Shown: piece after piece, positions 51,933 through 60,488 of the stretch
Position numbering within the stretch: position 1 is the stretch's first letter
How the letters are laid out: the number at the start of each line of letters is the position of its first letter
Origin: Oleidesulfovibrio sp047973035
GTDB taxonomy: Bacteria > Desulfobacterota > Desulfovibrionia > Desulfovibrionales > Desulfovibrionaceae
Reading direction: 5' to 3'
NCBI RefSeq assembly: GCF_047973035.1
Contig: NZ_JBKEBF010000036.1
Span: forward strand, 1-64,000
Length of the DNA stretch: 64,000 nucleotides
The notes under the pieces: generated by a model
The model's input: the letters and a program-made list of their open reading frames with translations, nothing else
Told to the model about the DNA's origin: nothing
The model's database searches: none
Program-made: the position numbers and the translations under genes

Positions 51933-53969
51933 TCAGCGTCGTTTGGCGGAACCTGTCCGGCATTTAGCGTTCTCTACGCTTTTACCATGTTGCAGGTGTC
52001 CTTTTTTGCTGTGGGCTTTTTGCTCTGTTTTGCCTTTGTTTGTCCTGTCATCACGTCGTGCTCCGGCAGCAGGCTGACGTTCACTCTTGCCGGACGGCTT
52101 GTGCTTGGCCTTGCCTTCCGTCCGTGCTTCGGGACGGGCAGAGTGCTTGCCCTTGGGCTGCTTCCCTTTGGATTGCTGGTTGCGGGCGGGCGTCCCCCGG
52201 GTGGGCATCAGAATATGGTGCTGGCGCAGCCGTTCGGCATCTGTTTTGGCAACGTAGATGGGATTACCGTCTATGTCTGCTTCTGCATAGTACATCGCGG
52301 TAGCCACTGTACCGGGAGTGGGAATAAAACACTGCACCTGCTGCGGTTTCCAGCCTCGTTGCTGCAACCAGTTGCCCAAAGTGCGCATGTCGTCGTCCGT
52401 ACAGCCGGGGAAGGCACTCATAAGATACGGGATGACATACTGCTCTTTGCCTGCCTGACGTGAAAACTCTGCAAATGCGTTCAGGAACGCCTCAAATGCG
52501 GCAAGACCAGGTTTGCGCATACGCTCCAGTACACTGTCACAGATGTGTTCAGGCGCAACCTTCAGCTGCCCGCCTGTAAACTCCATGGTGTAAGCTCTCA
52601 GGGCCACATCGTTTTTCAGTGCAAGATCATAACGCACACCGCTGGCAACGCGGACGTGACGGACTTTTTCCAGACTGCGAATGGTGCGCAGCAAGTCAAT
52701 GGCAGCGGGCTGGTCCGATTTGAAGGCCTTGCAGACAGTCGGATACATACAGCTGCTGCGTTTGCAACGGGAAACATCGGCAGAGCAGTGTGCCTGCCAC
52801 ATGTTGGCACTGGGACCGCCCACGTCGCTGATGGTGCCTTTCCAGTCAGGGCGCGTTGTCATATTGCGCACTTCGTTTAGGATGGACTTGCGGCTGCGCG
52901 AGGCGATGTGCCTTCCCTGATGCAAAGCAAGTGAACAGAATGAACATCCGCCGCCGCATCCGCGGTGTGTTGTAACCGAAGTCAGCATCATGTCTGTGGC
53001 GGGAATGGGCTCGGAATAAGAAGGGTGTGTCGTTCTGGCAAACGGCAACGAATAGAGCCTGTCCATCTGCTCTTCTGTCAGAGGCATTGCCGGCGGCGTC
53101 AGCAGTATGTTTCTGTTTGCCACAGGCTGCATTGCTGCCGCACTTTGAGCGTGGACCTGCTTTTCCAGTTGAATGGTGGCATCCAGCAACAGGCGCGCAT
53201 CTTTTTCGATAGCTTCATGCGAGGGAAGCTGGATGACATTCTCTTCCTGCGGAGCAAAATCTGCCGGAACGGCTGTGGCTATGCCGCGGATACTGGCAAA
53301 CACTGTCCAGAGTGGCGGCAGGTCGCGACGGTCAGCAGGGGCAGCTGCGTAGCCGTTTCCGTCCAGAGCAACGGCAGCTTCAAGCATGGCGCGTTCGCCC
53401 ATGCCGTAAATGATGGCGTCTGCCTTGCTGTCCAGCAACAGAGGACGCCGGAGCTTGTCTGTCCAGAAGTCGTAATGGCTGATACGGCGCAGCGAAGCTT
53501 CAATGCCGCCCAGAATTACCGGTAATCCGGGAAAAGCCCGGCGGACAAGATTGGTATATACAATGGTAGCTCTGTTCGGGCGTGCACCGGCCTGACCACC
53601 GGGTGTGTATGCATCGTCAGAACGCTTCTTGCGAAAAGCGGTATAATGGGCAAGCATGGAATCCAGTGCTCCGGCGGTTACACCTGCAAAAAGAGATGGC
53701 CGCCCCATTCTTTCGATGTCCGCGGGGCTTTCCCAGTCGGGCTGTGCAACCACGCCGACGCGATAGCCGTGCGCTACAAGCCATCGGCCCAGTAGGGCCG
53801 CGGCAAAGCTGGGGTGATCGACATAGCCGTCACCTGTAACCAGTAAAATATCTATTCCATCCCAGCCAAGGCGCTTAACATCAGCTGTGGTCATGGGTAA
53901 AAAATCAGGTTGGGGCAGAGGGGGGCGTCCCGCAGGCATGGCAGAACGCAAGTCAGTATTTATGTGCAT
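51933..53969 (-). CDS. YgiQ family radical SAM protein
   Basis: A 678-residue member of the YgiQ family. The N-terminal B12-binding-like half (LLVTGDGYVDHPSFAAALLGRWL) is followed by a radical SAM core with CX3CX2C in HRGCGGGCSFCSL (~338-346), then the conserved GGHVKVAPEHICD-type segment (GGQLKVAPEHICD). The C-terminal ~100 residues are Lys/Arg/Gly-rich and low in complexity. The substrate is unknown. The start lacks a strong ribosome-binding site, so the first ~25 residues are uncertain. It stands alone. Confidence 0.92.
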   Translation of the reverse strand: MHINTDLRSAMPAGRPPLPQPDFLPMTTADVKRLGWDGIDILLVTGDGYVDHPSFAAALLGRWLVAHGYRVGVVAQPDWESPADIERMGRPSLFAGVTAGALDSMLAHYTAFRKKRSDDAYTPGGQAGARPNRATIVYTNLVRRAFPGLPVILGGIEASLRRISHYDFWTDKLRRPLLLDSKADAIIYGMGERAMLEAAVALDGNGYAAAPADRRDLPPLWTVFASIRGIATAVPADFAPQEENVIQLPSHEAIEKDARLLLDATIQLEKQVHAQSAAAMQPVANRNILLTPPAMPLTEEQMDRLYSLPFARTTHPSYSEPIPATDMMLTSVTTHRGCGGGCSFCSLALHQGRHIASRSRKSILNEVRNMTTRPDWKGTISDVGGPSANMWQAHCSADVSRCKRSSCMYPTVCKAFKSDQPAAIDLLRTIRSLEKVRHVRVASGVRYDLALKNDVALRAYTMEFTGGQLKVAPEHICDSVLERMRKPGLAAFEAFLNAFAEFSRQAGKEQYVIPYLMSAFPGCTDDDMRTLGNWLQQRGWKPQQVQCFIPTPGTVATAMYYAEADIDGNPIYVAKTDAERLRQHHILMPTRGTPARNQQSKGKQPKGKHSARPEARTEGKAKHKPSGKSERQPAAGARRDDRTNKGKTEQKAHSKKGHLQHGKSVENAKCRTGSAKRR

Positions 53970-54152
53970 CCGCGGAATATAGATGTCGCCGTCAGCAGGC
54001 GCAAGCGGGATTGTTCCTGCGTGGCTTTTTTCTTATACAGCCATTGAGCTAATGCGTTAAATATTGTATCTGCTTGGACGAATTGTTATGTAAATAATTG
54101 TTTTATAGCGGGTACTGTAAATTTCGTCATGAACGTTATTTTGGATTTGTAA

Positions 54153-57050
54153 ATGCAAAGCGAAGTTGAACTGCTGAAAAAGAAGATTGCTCAGCTTGAA
54201 TATGAAAATGAAAACCTGCGTTCAGGCTGTGTTTTTTCCGGCTCACCTGAAGAGCATGATTTTTTACTGTGTCTTTTTGATAGCGTTAATGAATATGTAT
54301 ATATCGCAGATATGGATACTCATGAACTATTATATGTGAATAAAACACTTGAAAATGACATTGGAGAAGTAAAAGGTAAAAAGTGCTTTGAGGTGTTGCA
54401 AGGCCTGAGTGAGCCCTGTTCGTTTTGTACAAATGAGATAATACGAAATTCACCTACGTCTTCACATGTATGGGAGCTGTATAATCCTGTGCTTAAGCGT
54501 TGGTACAGATGCATAGACCGCACCATACCATGGTCAGGAAACCGTCTGGTGCGGTATGAACTTGCCTTGGACATTTCTGATATCCGCGAAGCTGAAGACG
54601 AAATGCGCCGCTTTCGCATGGCGCTTGAAGCATCCTCAGATGCGATATACCTGACAGATGTTAAGTCCGGTTTTTTTGTAGATGTAAACAGCCGTGCTTA
54701 TATGCAGCTGGGGTACACACGCGATGAAATATTGCAGATGGGGCCGGAACATATAAATATTGCTGTAAAAGAGCACGGCCTTGAAGCGTATCTGCGTAAT
54801 ACGTTGGGTGCAAATGATGAAGGCGCAGTCGAGACGTTTCATAGCCGTAAAGACGGCTCCATGATTCCGGTAGAAGTCGGATTACGGCGTTTTCGCACAG
54901 CGTCTACTGAGCTGCTGGTGTCTGTTGCACGCGACATTTCAGAGCGGCGTGACGCCCAGCGCGACCTTGCAACCCGCCTGATGTATGAGCGTGTTTTATC
55001 AACATGCGCACGGGAACTGCTTACCCGCTTCAGCTCGCCGCGAGCTATGCAGCGGGCATTGAATAGCCTGCGTGAAGCTGTAGACGTGTGCCGTGTATAC
55101 GTGTTTGAAAATTTTACGGACAACAAAGGCAGACTGTGCTGCCGCCAGCGTTATGAAGTCTGCGCCGAAGGTGTGCCGTCTCAGCTGGGGCTGCCGGAGC
55201 TTCAGCATGTTGAATTTTTACCTGGCTACAAGCGATGGGTGGACACCCTGAGCCGTGGAAAGGTGTTGTGCGGCGTTGTTAAGGACTTTCCGGCAGAAGA
55301 ACGGGCGTTGCTAAATCTGCAGCAGATTAAATCGCTGCTTGTGCTGCCCTTGATGGTCGGAGGCGAATGGTGGGGTTTTATCGGCTTTGACGATACCCAA
55401 AACCTGCGCAGCTGGTCACAGCTTGACGAACAACTGCTGATGACAGCCGGTGAGATTGTTGCTGCAGCCATAGAACGCAGCCGCGCACAGACTCAACTGG
55501 AAAAAACGTCCCGCGAAGCAGAAGCCGCCAGCAAGTCGAAAAGTGAGTTTCTGGCCAATATGAGCCACGAAATTCGCACGCCTTTAAACGCCATTATCGG
55601 CCTGACAGAACTTTCTTTGCAGGAAAACCTGTCAGATGAAGTAGCTGAAAATCTTAAGGCTTCTCTTTCTTCTGCAGAGGCTTTACTTGATATCGTTAAT
55701 GATATTCTTGATCTTGCCCGCGTTGAGGCGGGCAGAGTGCATCTGGAAGAAGTCGAATTCAGTCTGCCCCGTTTTCTGGGCGGTGTAATGCGTGTGATGC
55801 GGCATGAGGCCGAGCGTAAAGGGCTGGAATTTTCCATGTTCCTCGGGCGCGGTCTTCCGCGTGAACTTGTGGGTGATTCTGGAAGGCTGCGGCAGATTCT
55901 CGTCAACCTTATCGGCAACGCCATCAAATTTACGGAAGAGGGCGGAGTAAACGTTGCTGTGGAGTGCATAGCAGATAAGGAAGGAACCCGGCAGGATGTC
56001 CAGTGGGTTCGCTTCAGCGTGCAGGATACGGGTATAGGTATTCCTACGCATATGCACGGTCTGGTGTTTGAAAATTTTCAGCAGGCAGACGGGTCTATTA
56101 CCAGAAAGTACGGTGGGACAGGGCTGGGACTGACAATCAGCCGTCAGCTTGTAGAAATGATGGGAGGCACAATATCACTGCAAAGCGAGCTCGCAAAGGG
56201 TAGTCGTTTTCAGGTGGAGCTTCCATTTGTCGTTTCTACGCAGCTCAGCGTGTGCCACGAAGAAGATCAGGCCGTACCTGTTTTACGTCCGTTCAGGGTG
56301 TTGCTGGCAGAAGATAATGAAATCAACAGGCGCACTTTGCTTATGGCCCTGAAAAAACTGGGACATGATGTTGATACTGTTACCAACGGCGCAGAAGCTG
56401 TGGAACAGGCCGGTAAAGTACATTATGATTGTATTTTGATGGATGTTCAAATGCCTGTTGTTGACGGGCTGGATGCCACAAGAGCAATTAGGGCTTTTCC
56501 CCGCGGCTGCAATGCCACGCAGCCGGATGTGCATATTACGGCATTAACGGCACATGCTCTTGCGGGAGATAAGGAGCGCTTTGTGGCCGCAGGAATGTCT
56601 GCTTATCTGGCAAAGCCCGTCCGCCTGACAGAGTTAAGGGAACACATAGAAGCACTGCAGGCAACTGTTGAAGAAAAAGGGCTGGAGCCGGAGTGCGAAG
56701 CTCCGGCGTACGACGCTCACCCTGTGATGCTGCCGTTCAGCGGAGATGCACGCGAAGCCTACAGGTTCCGCAGGTTTTTGGTGACGGTGGCCGCATTACG
56801 CGAAAGTTTGTGGTCTGCCTTTGATCGGGGTAACTGGCTTGAACTGCACTCTTTGGCACATACGCTGATGCATGAAGCAGAGCGCATGGGGACTCCCAGA
56901 GTACACGTGATGGCTACCCGTCTGGAAGACAGAGTGCGGGAAGGCAGACCGGAAGAGGTTCGGCCAATATTCTTACTGTTGATTGATGCAGTAAATCATC
57001 TTGAACACGAATTGCTGAAGTTTTTCCCGATGCCCGATAGCAGTCGGTGA
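54153..57050 (+). CDS. Soluble hybrid histidine kinase: PAS-PAS-GAF-HisKA-HATPase-REC-HPt
   Basis: A 965-residue cytoplasmic sensor kinase; no membrane segment. It has an N-terminal coiled coil, PAS 1 (~35-145), PAS 2 with PAC (~155-270), GAF (~280-445), HisKA with NMSHEIRTPLNAIIG (H472), HATPase_c with NLIGNAIKFTEEGG, VQDTGIGIP and GGTGLGLTISRQ, a receiver with D764 (MDVQMPVVDG), and a C-terminal HPt-like helix with LAHTLMHEAERMG (H903). PAS 1 holds the Cys-rich segment EPCSFCTNEI, suggesting a metal or redox input. The output regulator is unknown. A DUF342 protein gene follows 32 bases later. Confidence 0.93.
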   Translation: MQSEVELLKKKIAQLEYENENLRSGCVFSGSPEEHDFLLCLFDSVNEYVYIADMDTHELLYVNKTLENDIGEVKGKKCFEVLQGLSEPCSFCTNEIIRNSPTSSHVWELYNPVLKRWYRCIDRTIPWSGNRLVRYELALDISDIREAEDEMRRFRMALEASSDAIYLTDVKSGFFVDVNSRAYMQLGYTRDEILQMGPEHINIAVKEHGLEAYLRNTLGANDEGAVETFHSRKDGSMIPVEVGLRRFRTASTELLVSVARDISERRDAQRDLATRLMYERVLSTCARELLTRFSSPRAMQRALNSLREAVDVCRVYVFENFTDNKGRLCCRQRYEVCAEGVPSQLGLPELQHVEFLPGYKRWVDTLSRGKVLCGVVKDFPAEERALLNLQQIKSLLVLPLMVGGEWWGFIGFDDTQNLRSWSQLDEQLLMTAGEIVAAAIERSRAQTQLEKTSREAEAASKSKSEFLANMSHEIRTPLNAIIGLTELSLQENLSDEVAENLKASLSSAEALLDIVNDILDLARVEAGRVHLEEVEFSLPRFLGGVMRVMRHEAERKGLEFSMFLGRGLPRELVGDSGRLRQILVNLIGNAIKFTEEGGVNVAVECIADKEGTRQDVQWVRFSVQDTGIGIPTHMHGLVFENFQQADGSITRKYGGTGLGLTISRQLVEMMGGTISLQSELAKGSRFQVELPFVVSTQLSVCHEEDQAVPVLRPFRVLLAEDNEINRRTLLMALKKLGHDVDTVTNGAEAVEQAGKVHYDCILMDVQMPVVDGLDATRAIRAFPRGCNATQPDVHITALTAHALAGDKERFVAAGMSAYLAKPVRLTELREHIEALQATVEEKGLEPECEAPAYDAHPVMLPFSGDAREAYRFRRFLVTVAALRESLWSAFDRGNWLELHSLAHTLMHEAERMGTPRVHVMATRLEDRVREGRPEEVRPIFLLLIDAVNHLEHELLKFFPMPDSSR

Positions 57051-57082
57051 ACCTGAAACAAGACTGAGTGACTGGAAACTTG

Positions 57083-59023
57083 ATGAAAGAAGACCAGTTG
57101 GTCAATGCGGATGCAGTTGTCCGGTTTTATGCCAGTAAGGACTACATGAAAGTAGGCATTGCCCGTTATATTCCTCATAAAGGATCGGGCAGGCCTGTCA
57201 GTGTGGACTTGCTGGCGGAACAACTTACTGCTGCCGGAATTCAGGTTTCGCTGGATGTGAAAGCGGCAAAAAAAGTTGTGGCAAAGCTTCAAGCGGGTGA
57301 AGATATTTCCCGCATTGTAATTGCCCGCGGTGTGGCGCCAGTGGCTGGAACCAACGGCAGACTGACCTGTTTCGGGGATGAAAAATATCCGGTGTTTCCC
57401 GACATGGCGTTCGGTACTCTGCTTCCGGCAATTCCGGCTCAGGCAGGTCTCCGCATTGACGGTAAATCGCTTGAGCCTCCGCTTGATATGCAGTCGTGCG
57501 ATCTGCAAGTGGCCATGCACAGTAACTGTGCTCCCTCACCGGAGGGCGGTCAGCTTGTGTCACAAGTCTACGGGACAATCATGGTTACCGGCTGTGTTGT
57601 CCAGATTCTTCCGCTAGTCACCGTTTCCAAAGACCATCTTCGTGTACTCGGCACATTATATCATCGTGACTGCTTGGGGATGCCCATAACGCTTGAACGT
57701 ATGCAGCGCCTTTTGTCTGATATGGGTGTGGTGGCCCCTCTTAACGAAGGGCTGGTGCGCAATGCTTTGCTGCGCGCTGCGGAGACGGGCGGTGCGATTC
57801 AGGATGTTGAACTGGCGCGCGGAGTGTTGCCGCATCATGGTACAGATGGCTGTCTGGAACTGCTCTTTGATACAATGGAAATGGCAGGCACTGTGACTGA
57901 AGACGGGGCCATTAACTATAAGGCTCGCGGTGCAGTGCCTGTTGTTTGTGAAGGAGATCCTGTTGCCATGTTGTTCCCGCCGACGTCAGGCGAGGCGGGA
58001 AAGGATGTTTTCGGGGAAGTCGTTCCTGCAATACAAGGACGCCCTGTTCCTTGCGTCTTGTGCCCTGCAAGTATTCTGGAAGATGAAGACGGTGTTACGT
58101 TACGGGCAAAGATCGATGGCGTTGTGCAGCATGCCAAAGGGCGTCTTTCTGTAGAAGACTTGTTTATTGTCAGTAGCGATGTAGGGATGGAGACAGGCAA
58201 TGTTGAACTGCAGCGCGCAGCATTGCTTGTCCGGGGCAACGTGTTAAGCGGGTTTTCCGTACGGGCTCCTGCCAACGTTACTGTTCAGGGGGTGGTAGAA
58301 GCCGCTTCTGTGCATGTTGGCGGAGACTTTCTGGCGGGGGGGCTGGTTTTGCAAAAGCAGGGAGAAGTTTTTGTGGAAGGTTGCCTGAATGCCGGCTTTA
58401 TAAATGAAGGAACCGTTGTAGTTCAGGGGAACGTGCAAGTAAAAAAGTCTATCGATAATTCACAGCTTACTTGCGATGGCTTTGTGGCTCTAGGGCATAC
58501 CGGCAGGATTGTCGGAGGCACGCTTCGCTGCAAGGGCGGGCTGCGAACCGGGCAGCTGGGAAATGATCTGGGTGTGCGGACTCATATCATCGTTGATCTG
58601 GACATGAAGGCTCTGGAAGATATGGAAGAAGAGGTGTTGACAAAAACAGCTGCTGTAAAAAGAATTAATCAGGCACTGGGAACAGGAAGTGATGAGGAGA
58701 TATTGAAGCAGACTCGTCAGGATAAATATAAGGCTGTCGAAAAGCTGTTGATGATCCGTCAGGAGGCTGCCGTTGCTGCGAAAGAGGGGCATGCCAAATT
58801 GAAAGACCTCAAGAAGCAATGTCGCGAACGATTGTCATCTGTGAGTGTTCAGGTCAGCGGAGTAGTGTATCCCGGTGTTATTGTAACATTTGAAAATCGC
58901 TCGTTTGTGGTCAGCAGCCCTGTTTCGCAGTGCGAATTCAGGCTGGCGCCAAGTGGCAAAAGCGTAGAGCTTCGTTCGCTGGGTAAAATCATCGGAGAGT
59001 CTGAACTGTCGGATGATGACTAA
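57083..59023 (+). CDS. DUF342/FapA family protein
   Basis: A ~646-residue FapA/DUF342 protein. The N-terminal domain (~1-170) is followed by two beta-solenoid-rich parts (~280-520: GNVELQRAALLVRGNVL, VHVGGDFLAGGLVL, GFVALGHTGRIVGGTLRCKGG) and a coiled coil with a small C-terminal beta domain. FapA-like proteins act in polymer assembly, polarity or signalling in several bacteria, but a single function is not established. The chosen ATG is preceded by GGAAA; a GTG 15 bases earlier is weaker. It closely follows the hybrid kinase, so the two probably share a transcript. Confidence 0.88.
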   Translation: MKEDQLVNADAVVRFYASKDYMKVGIARYIPHKGSGRPVSVDLLAEQLTAAGIQVSLDVKAAKKVVAKLQAGEDISRIVIARGVAPVAGTNGRLTCFGDEKYPVFPDMAFGTLLPAIPAQAGLRIDGKSLEPPLDMQSCDLQVAMHSNCAPSPEGGQLVSQVYGTIMVTGCVVQILPLVTVSKDHLRVLGTLYHRDCLGMPITLERMQRLLSDMGVVAPLNEGLVRNALLRAAETGGAIQDVELARGVLPHHGTDGCLELLFDTMEMAGTVTEDGAINYKARGAVPVVCEGDPVAMLFPPTSGEAGKDVFGEVVPAIQGRPVPCVLCPASILEDEDGVTLRAKIDGVVQHAKGRLSVEDLFIVSSDVGMETGNVELQRAALLVRGNVLSGFSVRAPANVTVQGVVEAASVHVGGDFLAGGLVLQKQGEVFVEGCLNAGFINEGTVVVQGNVQVKKSIDNSQLTCDGFVALGHTGRIVGGTLRCKGGLRTGQLGNDLGVRTHIIVDLDMKALEDMEEEVLTKTAAVKRINQALGTGSDEEILKQTRQDKYKAVEKLLMIRQEAAVAAKEGHAKLKDLKKQCRERLSSVSVQVSGVVYPGVIVTFENRSFVVSSPVSQCEFRLAPSGKSVELRSLGKIIGESELSDDD

Positions 59024-59088
59024 ACGCCACGGGTAATTTGTTTTTGGGCGTGGCTTTCTACGCTTTTTTTGTGTCCTGATACGGGCAT

Positions 59089-59114
59089 AAAAAAAGGCCG
59101 GATAAACCGGCCTT
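59089..59114 (-). terminator. Rho-independent terminator after the EF-hand gene
   Basis: AAGGCCGG / CCGGCCTT (59094-59101, 59107-59114) with loop ATAAA; minus-strand flank is a run of T. Confidence 0.9.
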
Positions 59115-59122
59115 GCATCTTG

Positions 59123-59530
59123 CTATTCTTTCGGGGGCTCTATCATCATTTTTCCGCCTTCGGGCTTCTGTCCTGAAGGGGGCATGATAAGCTGCTTCCC
59201 ACCTTCCTTTTTCATCATTCCCTTCGGTGGCATGGTCATGCCTTCCGGTGGCATTTTCATGCCGGAAGCAGAGTCCATGCCTTCCATCCCTTTTCCGTCT
59301 TTGCCGTGACGATCGCGGAACATGTGCCATTCTTCATGGCTCATCTGTTTGTCATTGTTCGTGTCAATGGCGGCAAAAGCAGGCTCGCGCATTGATGGAT
59401 AAGCAGCCGAGAATTCTTCCCAGTTGACTACTCCATCGCCGTTGGTGTCCATGCGGCCGAATTCCTCACCGGCGGCAAGGGGCCCCGCGCTGATTAATAT
59501 AAAAGCGCTGGCAAGTAATAACCGTTTCAT
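59123..59530 (-). CDS. Exported EF-hand protein with Met/Pro-rich tail
   Basis: A 135-residue protein with a signal peptide (MKRLLLASAFILISAGPLAA, cleaved before GEEF), then two EF-hand loops (DTNGDGVVNWEEF; DTNNDKQMSHEEW) that should bind calcium in the periplasm. The C-terminal half is Met/Pro/Gly/Lys-rich with repeated MPPxGM-type units. GAGG is eight bases before the chosen ATG; a longer in-frame start adds 12 unrelated residues. Similar EF-hand exported proteins occur in Desulfovibrio. The Met-rich tail might also bind copper. Confidence 0.85.
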   Translation of the reverse strand: MKRLLLASAFILISAGPLAAGEEFGRMDTNGDGVVNWEEFSAAYPSMREPAFAAIDTNNDKQMSHEEWHMFRDRHGKDGKGMEGMDSASGMKMPPEGMTMPPKGMMKKEGGKQLIMPPSGQKPEGGKMMIEPPKE

Positions 59531-59728
59531 GTGTATATCCTCGTGTTTATCTGCTGAAAATGACATGGCCGGCTTAGAAGGGCGTACAGGTTGCCTTGCT
59601 TGAGCAACGTCTCCGGCGTGTTACATTGTTCCATGTTCTAGGTAGCGCAGGCAAAATCGTCAAGTCTGAGTTGCCGGATGTTCTGGAATAACACAAACAA
59701 GTTGCAGGAAAAAAGTGATAGGAAAAAG

Positions 59729-59754
59729 AAAAAGCCCCTACCGAAGTAGGGGCT
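59729..59754 (-). terminator. Terminator of the first tRNA-Asn unit
   Basis: AGCCCCTAC / GTAGGGGCT (59733-59741, 59746-59754) with loop CGAA on the plus strand (TTCG on the minus RNA), then a T-run on the minus strand. Confidence 0.9.
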
Positions 59755-59762
59755 GTATTCTC

Positions 59763-59838
59763 TGGCTCCCCGGGACGGACTTGAACCGCCAACCTAGTGA
59801 TTAACAGTCACCCGCTCTGCCTATTGAGCCACCAGGGA
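59763..59838 (-). tRNA. tRNA-Asn (anticodon GTT)
   Basis: 76-nt cloverleaf with the CCA end encoded at 59763-59765. The acceptor pairs TCCCTGG with CCGGGGA, the discriminator is G, the anticodon loop reads CTGTTAA and the T-loop GTTCAAGTC. One unit of a duplicated pair. Confidence 0.96.
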
Positions 59839-59875
59839 GTATGTCGTTGAACGCTGTCTCGCTCAACGAGGGAGG

Positions 59876-59904
59876 TGTATATGTGGTATCTAATCAGGCG
59901 TCAA
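59876..59904 (-). promoter_or_regulatory. Sigma70 promoter of the first tRNA-Asn
   Basis: On the minus strand TTGACG (59899-59904) and TATACA (59876-59881), 17-base spacing. A leader dyad lies between this promoter and the tRNA. Confidence 0.75.
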
Positions 59905-60192
59905 GCAAAAAAAGAAAAAGGTGAAAAAATATTTCGCATTGCCCGTCTGACGCTGAATGCATTTTGGGGGATTGCGGTATTACTATATTGATGCAGAGTG
60001 TCAGGAGGCTGGGGGGTTGGCGCCAGCGACAAAATGAGATGCAAGTGAATTGTGCTTGCAGGGGGGGGCAGGCACTATAAAGTCAGAAAGAGTAGCTTCG
60101 TGCCCTCTGGCCAATGTGGAAATGATGCGTGCTGGTTGCAGAAATATTTTGACGTAAGGCCGGACTGTTCGTGCGGGTGGGAAAGCGTAAAA

Positions 60193-60220
60193 AGAAAAAG
60201 CCCTTACCGAAGTAAGGGCT
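60193..60220 (-). terminator. Terminator of the second tRNA-Asn unit
   Basis: AGCCCTTAC / GTAAGGGCT (60199-60207, 60212-60220), CGAA loop on the plus strand, T-run on the minus strand. It differs from the first copy by a compensated base pair. Confidence 0.9.
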
Positions 60221-60228
60221 AAATTCTC

Positions 60229-60304
60229 TGGCTCCCCGGGACGGACTTGAACCGCCAACCTAGTGATTAACAGTCACCCGCTCTGCCTATTGAGCTACCA
60301 GGGA
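60229..60304 (-). tRNA. tRNA-Asn (anticodon GTT), second copy
   Basis: Same 76-nt cloverleaf as the first copy, with CCA encoded at 60229-60231. It differs by one base in the D-arm region (TGGTAGCTC here, TGGTGGCTC in the first). Confidence 0.96.
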
Positions 60305-60341
60305 GTGTTGTAAGGACAACTCATGTCCGGCGAAGGGCAGT

Positions 60342-60368
60342 GATATAGAGAACCGGCGTATTCGTCAA
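60342..60368 (-). promoter_or_regulatory. Sigma70 promoter of the second tRNA-Asn
   Basis: On the minus strand TTGACG (60363-60368) lies upstream of TATATC (60342-60347), spacing 15; a 17-base reading gives TATCAC. Confidence 0.55.
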
Positions 60369-60488
60369 GCAGAAAATGTCGCGAAATGAAAAAAATCTTA
60401 AAAAGCCATGAAGGGTCAGGGTTCCTTGACGAGTCGACTCAATTGGAATACCCATACCCGATTCAGCGTTAGCGACTAATAAAAGAGC

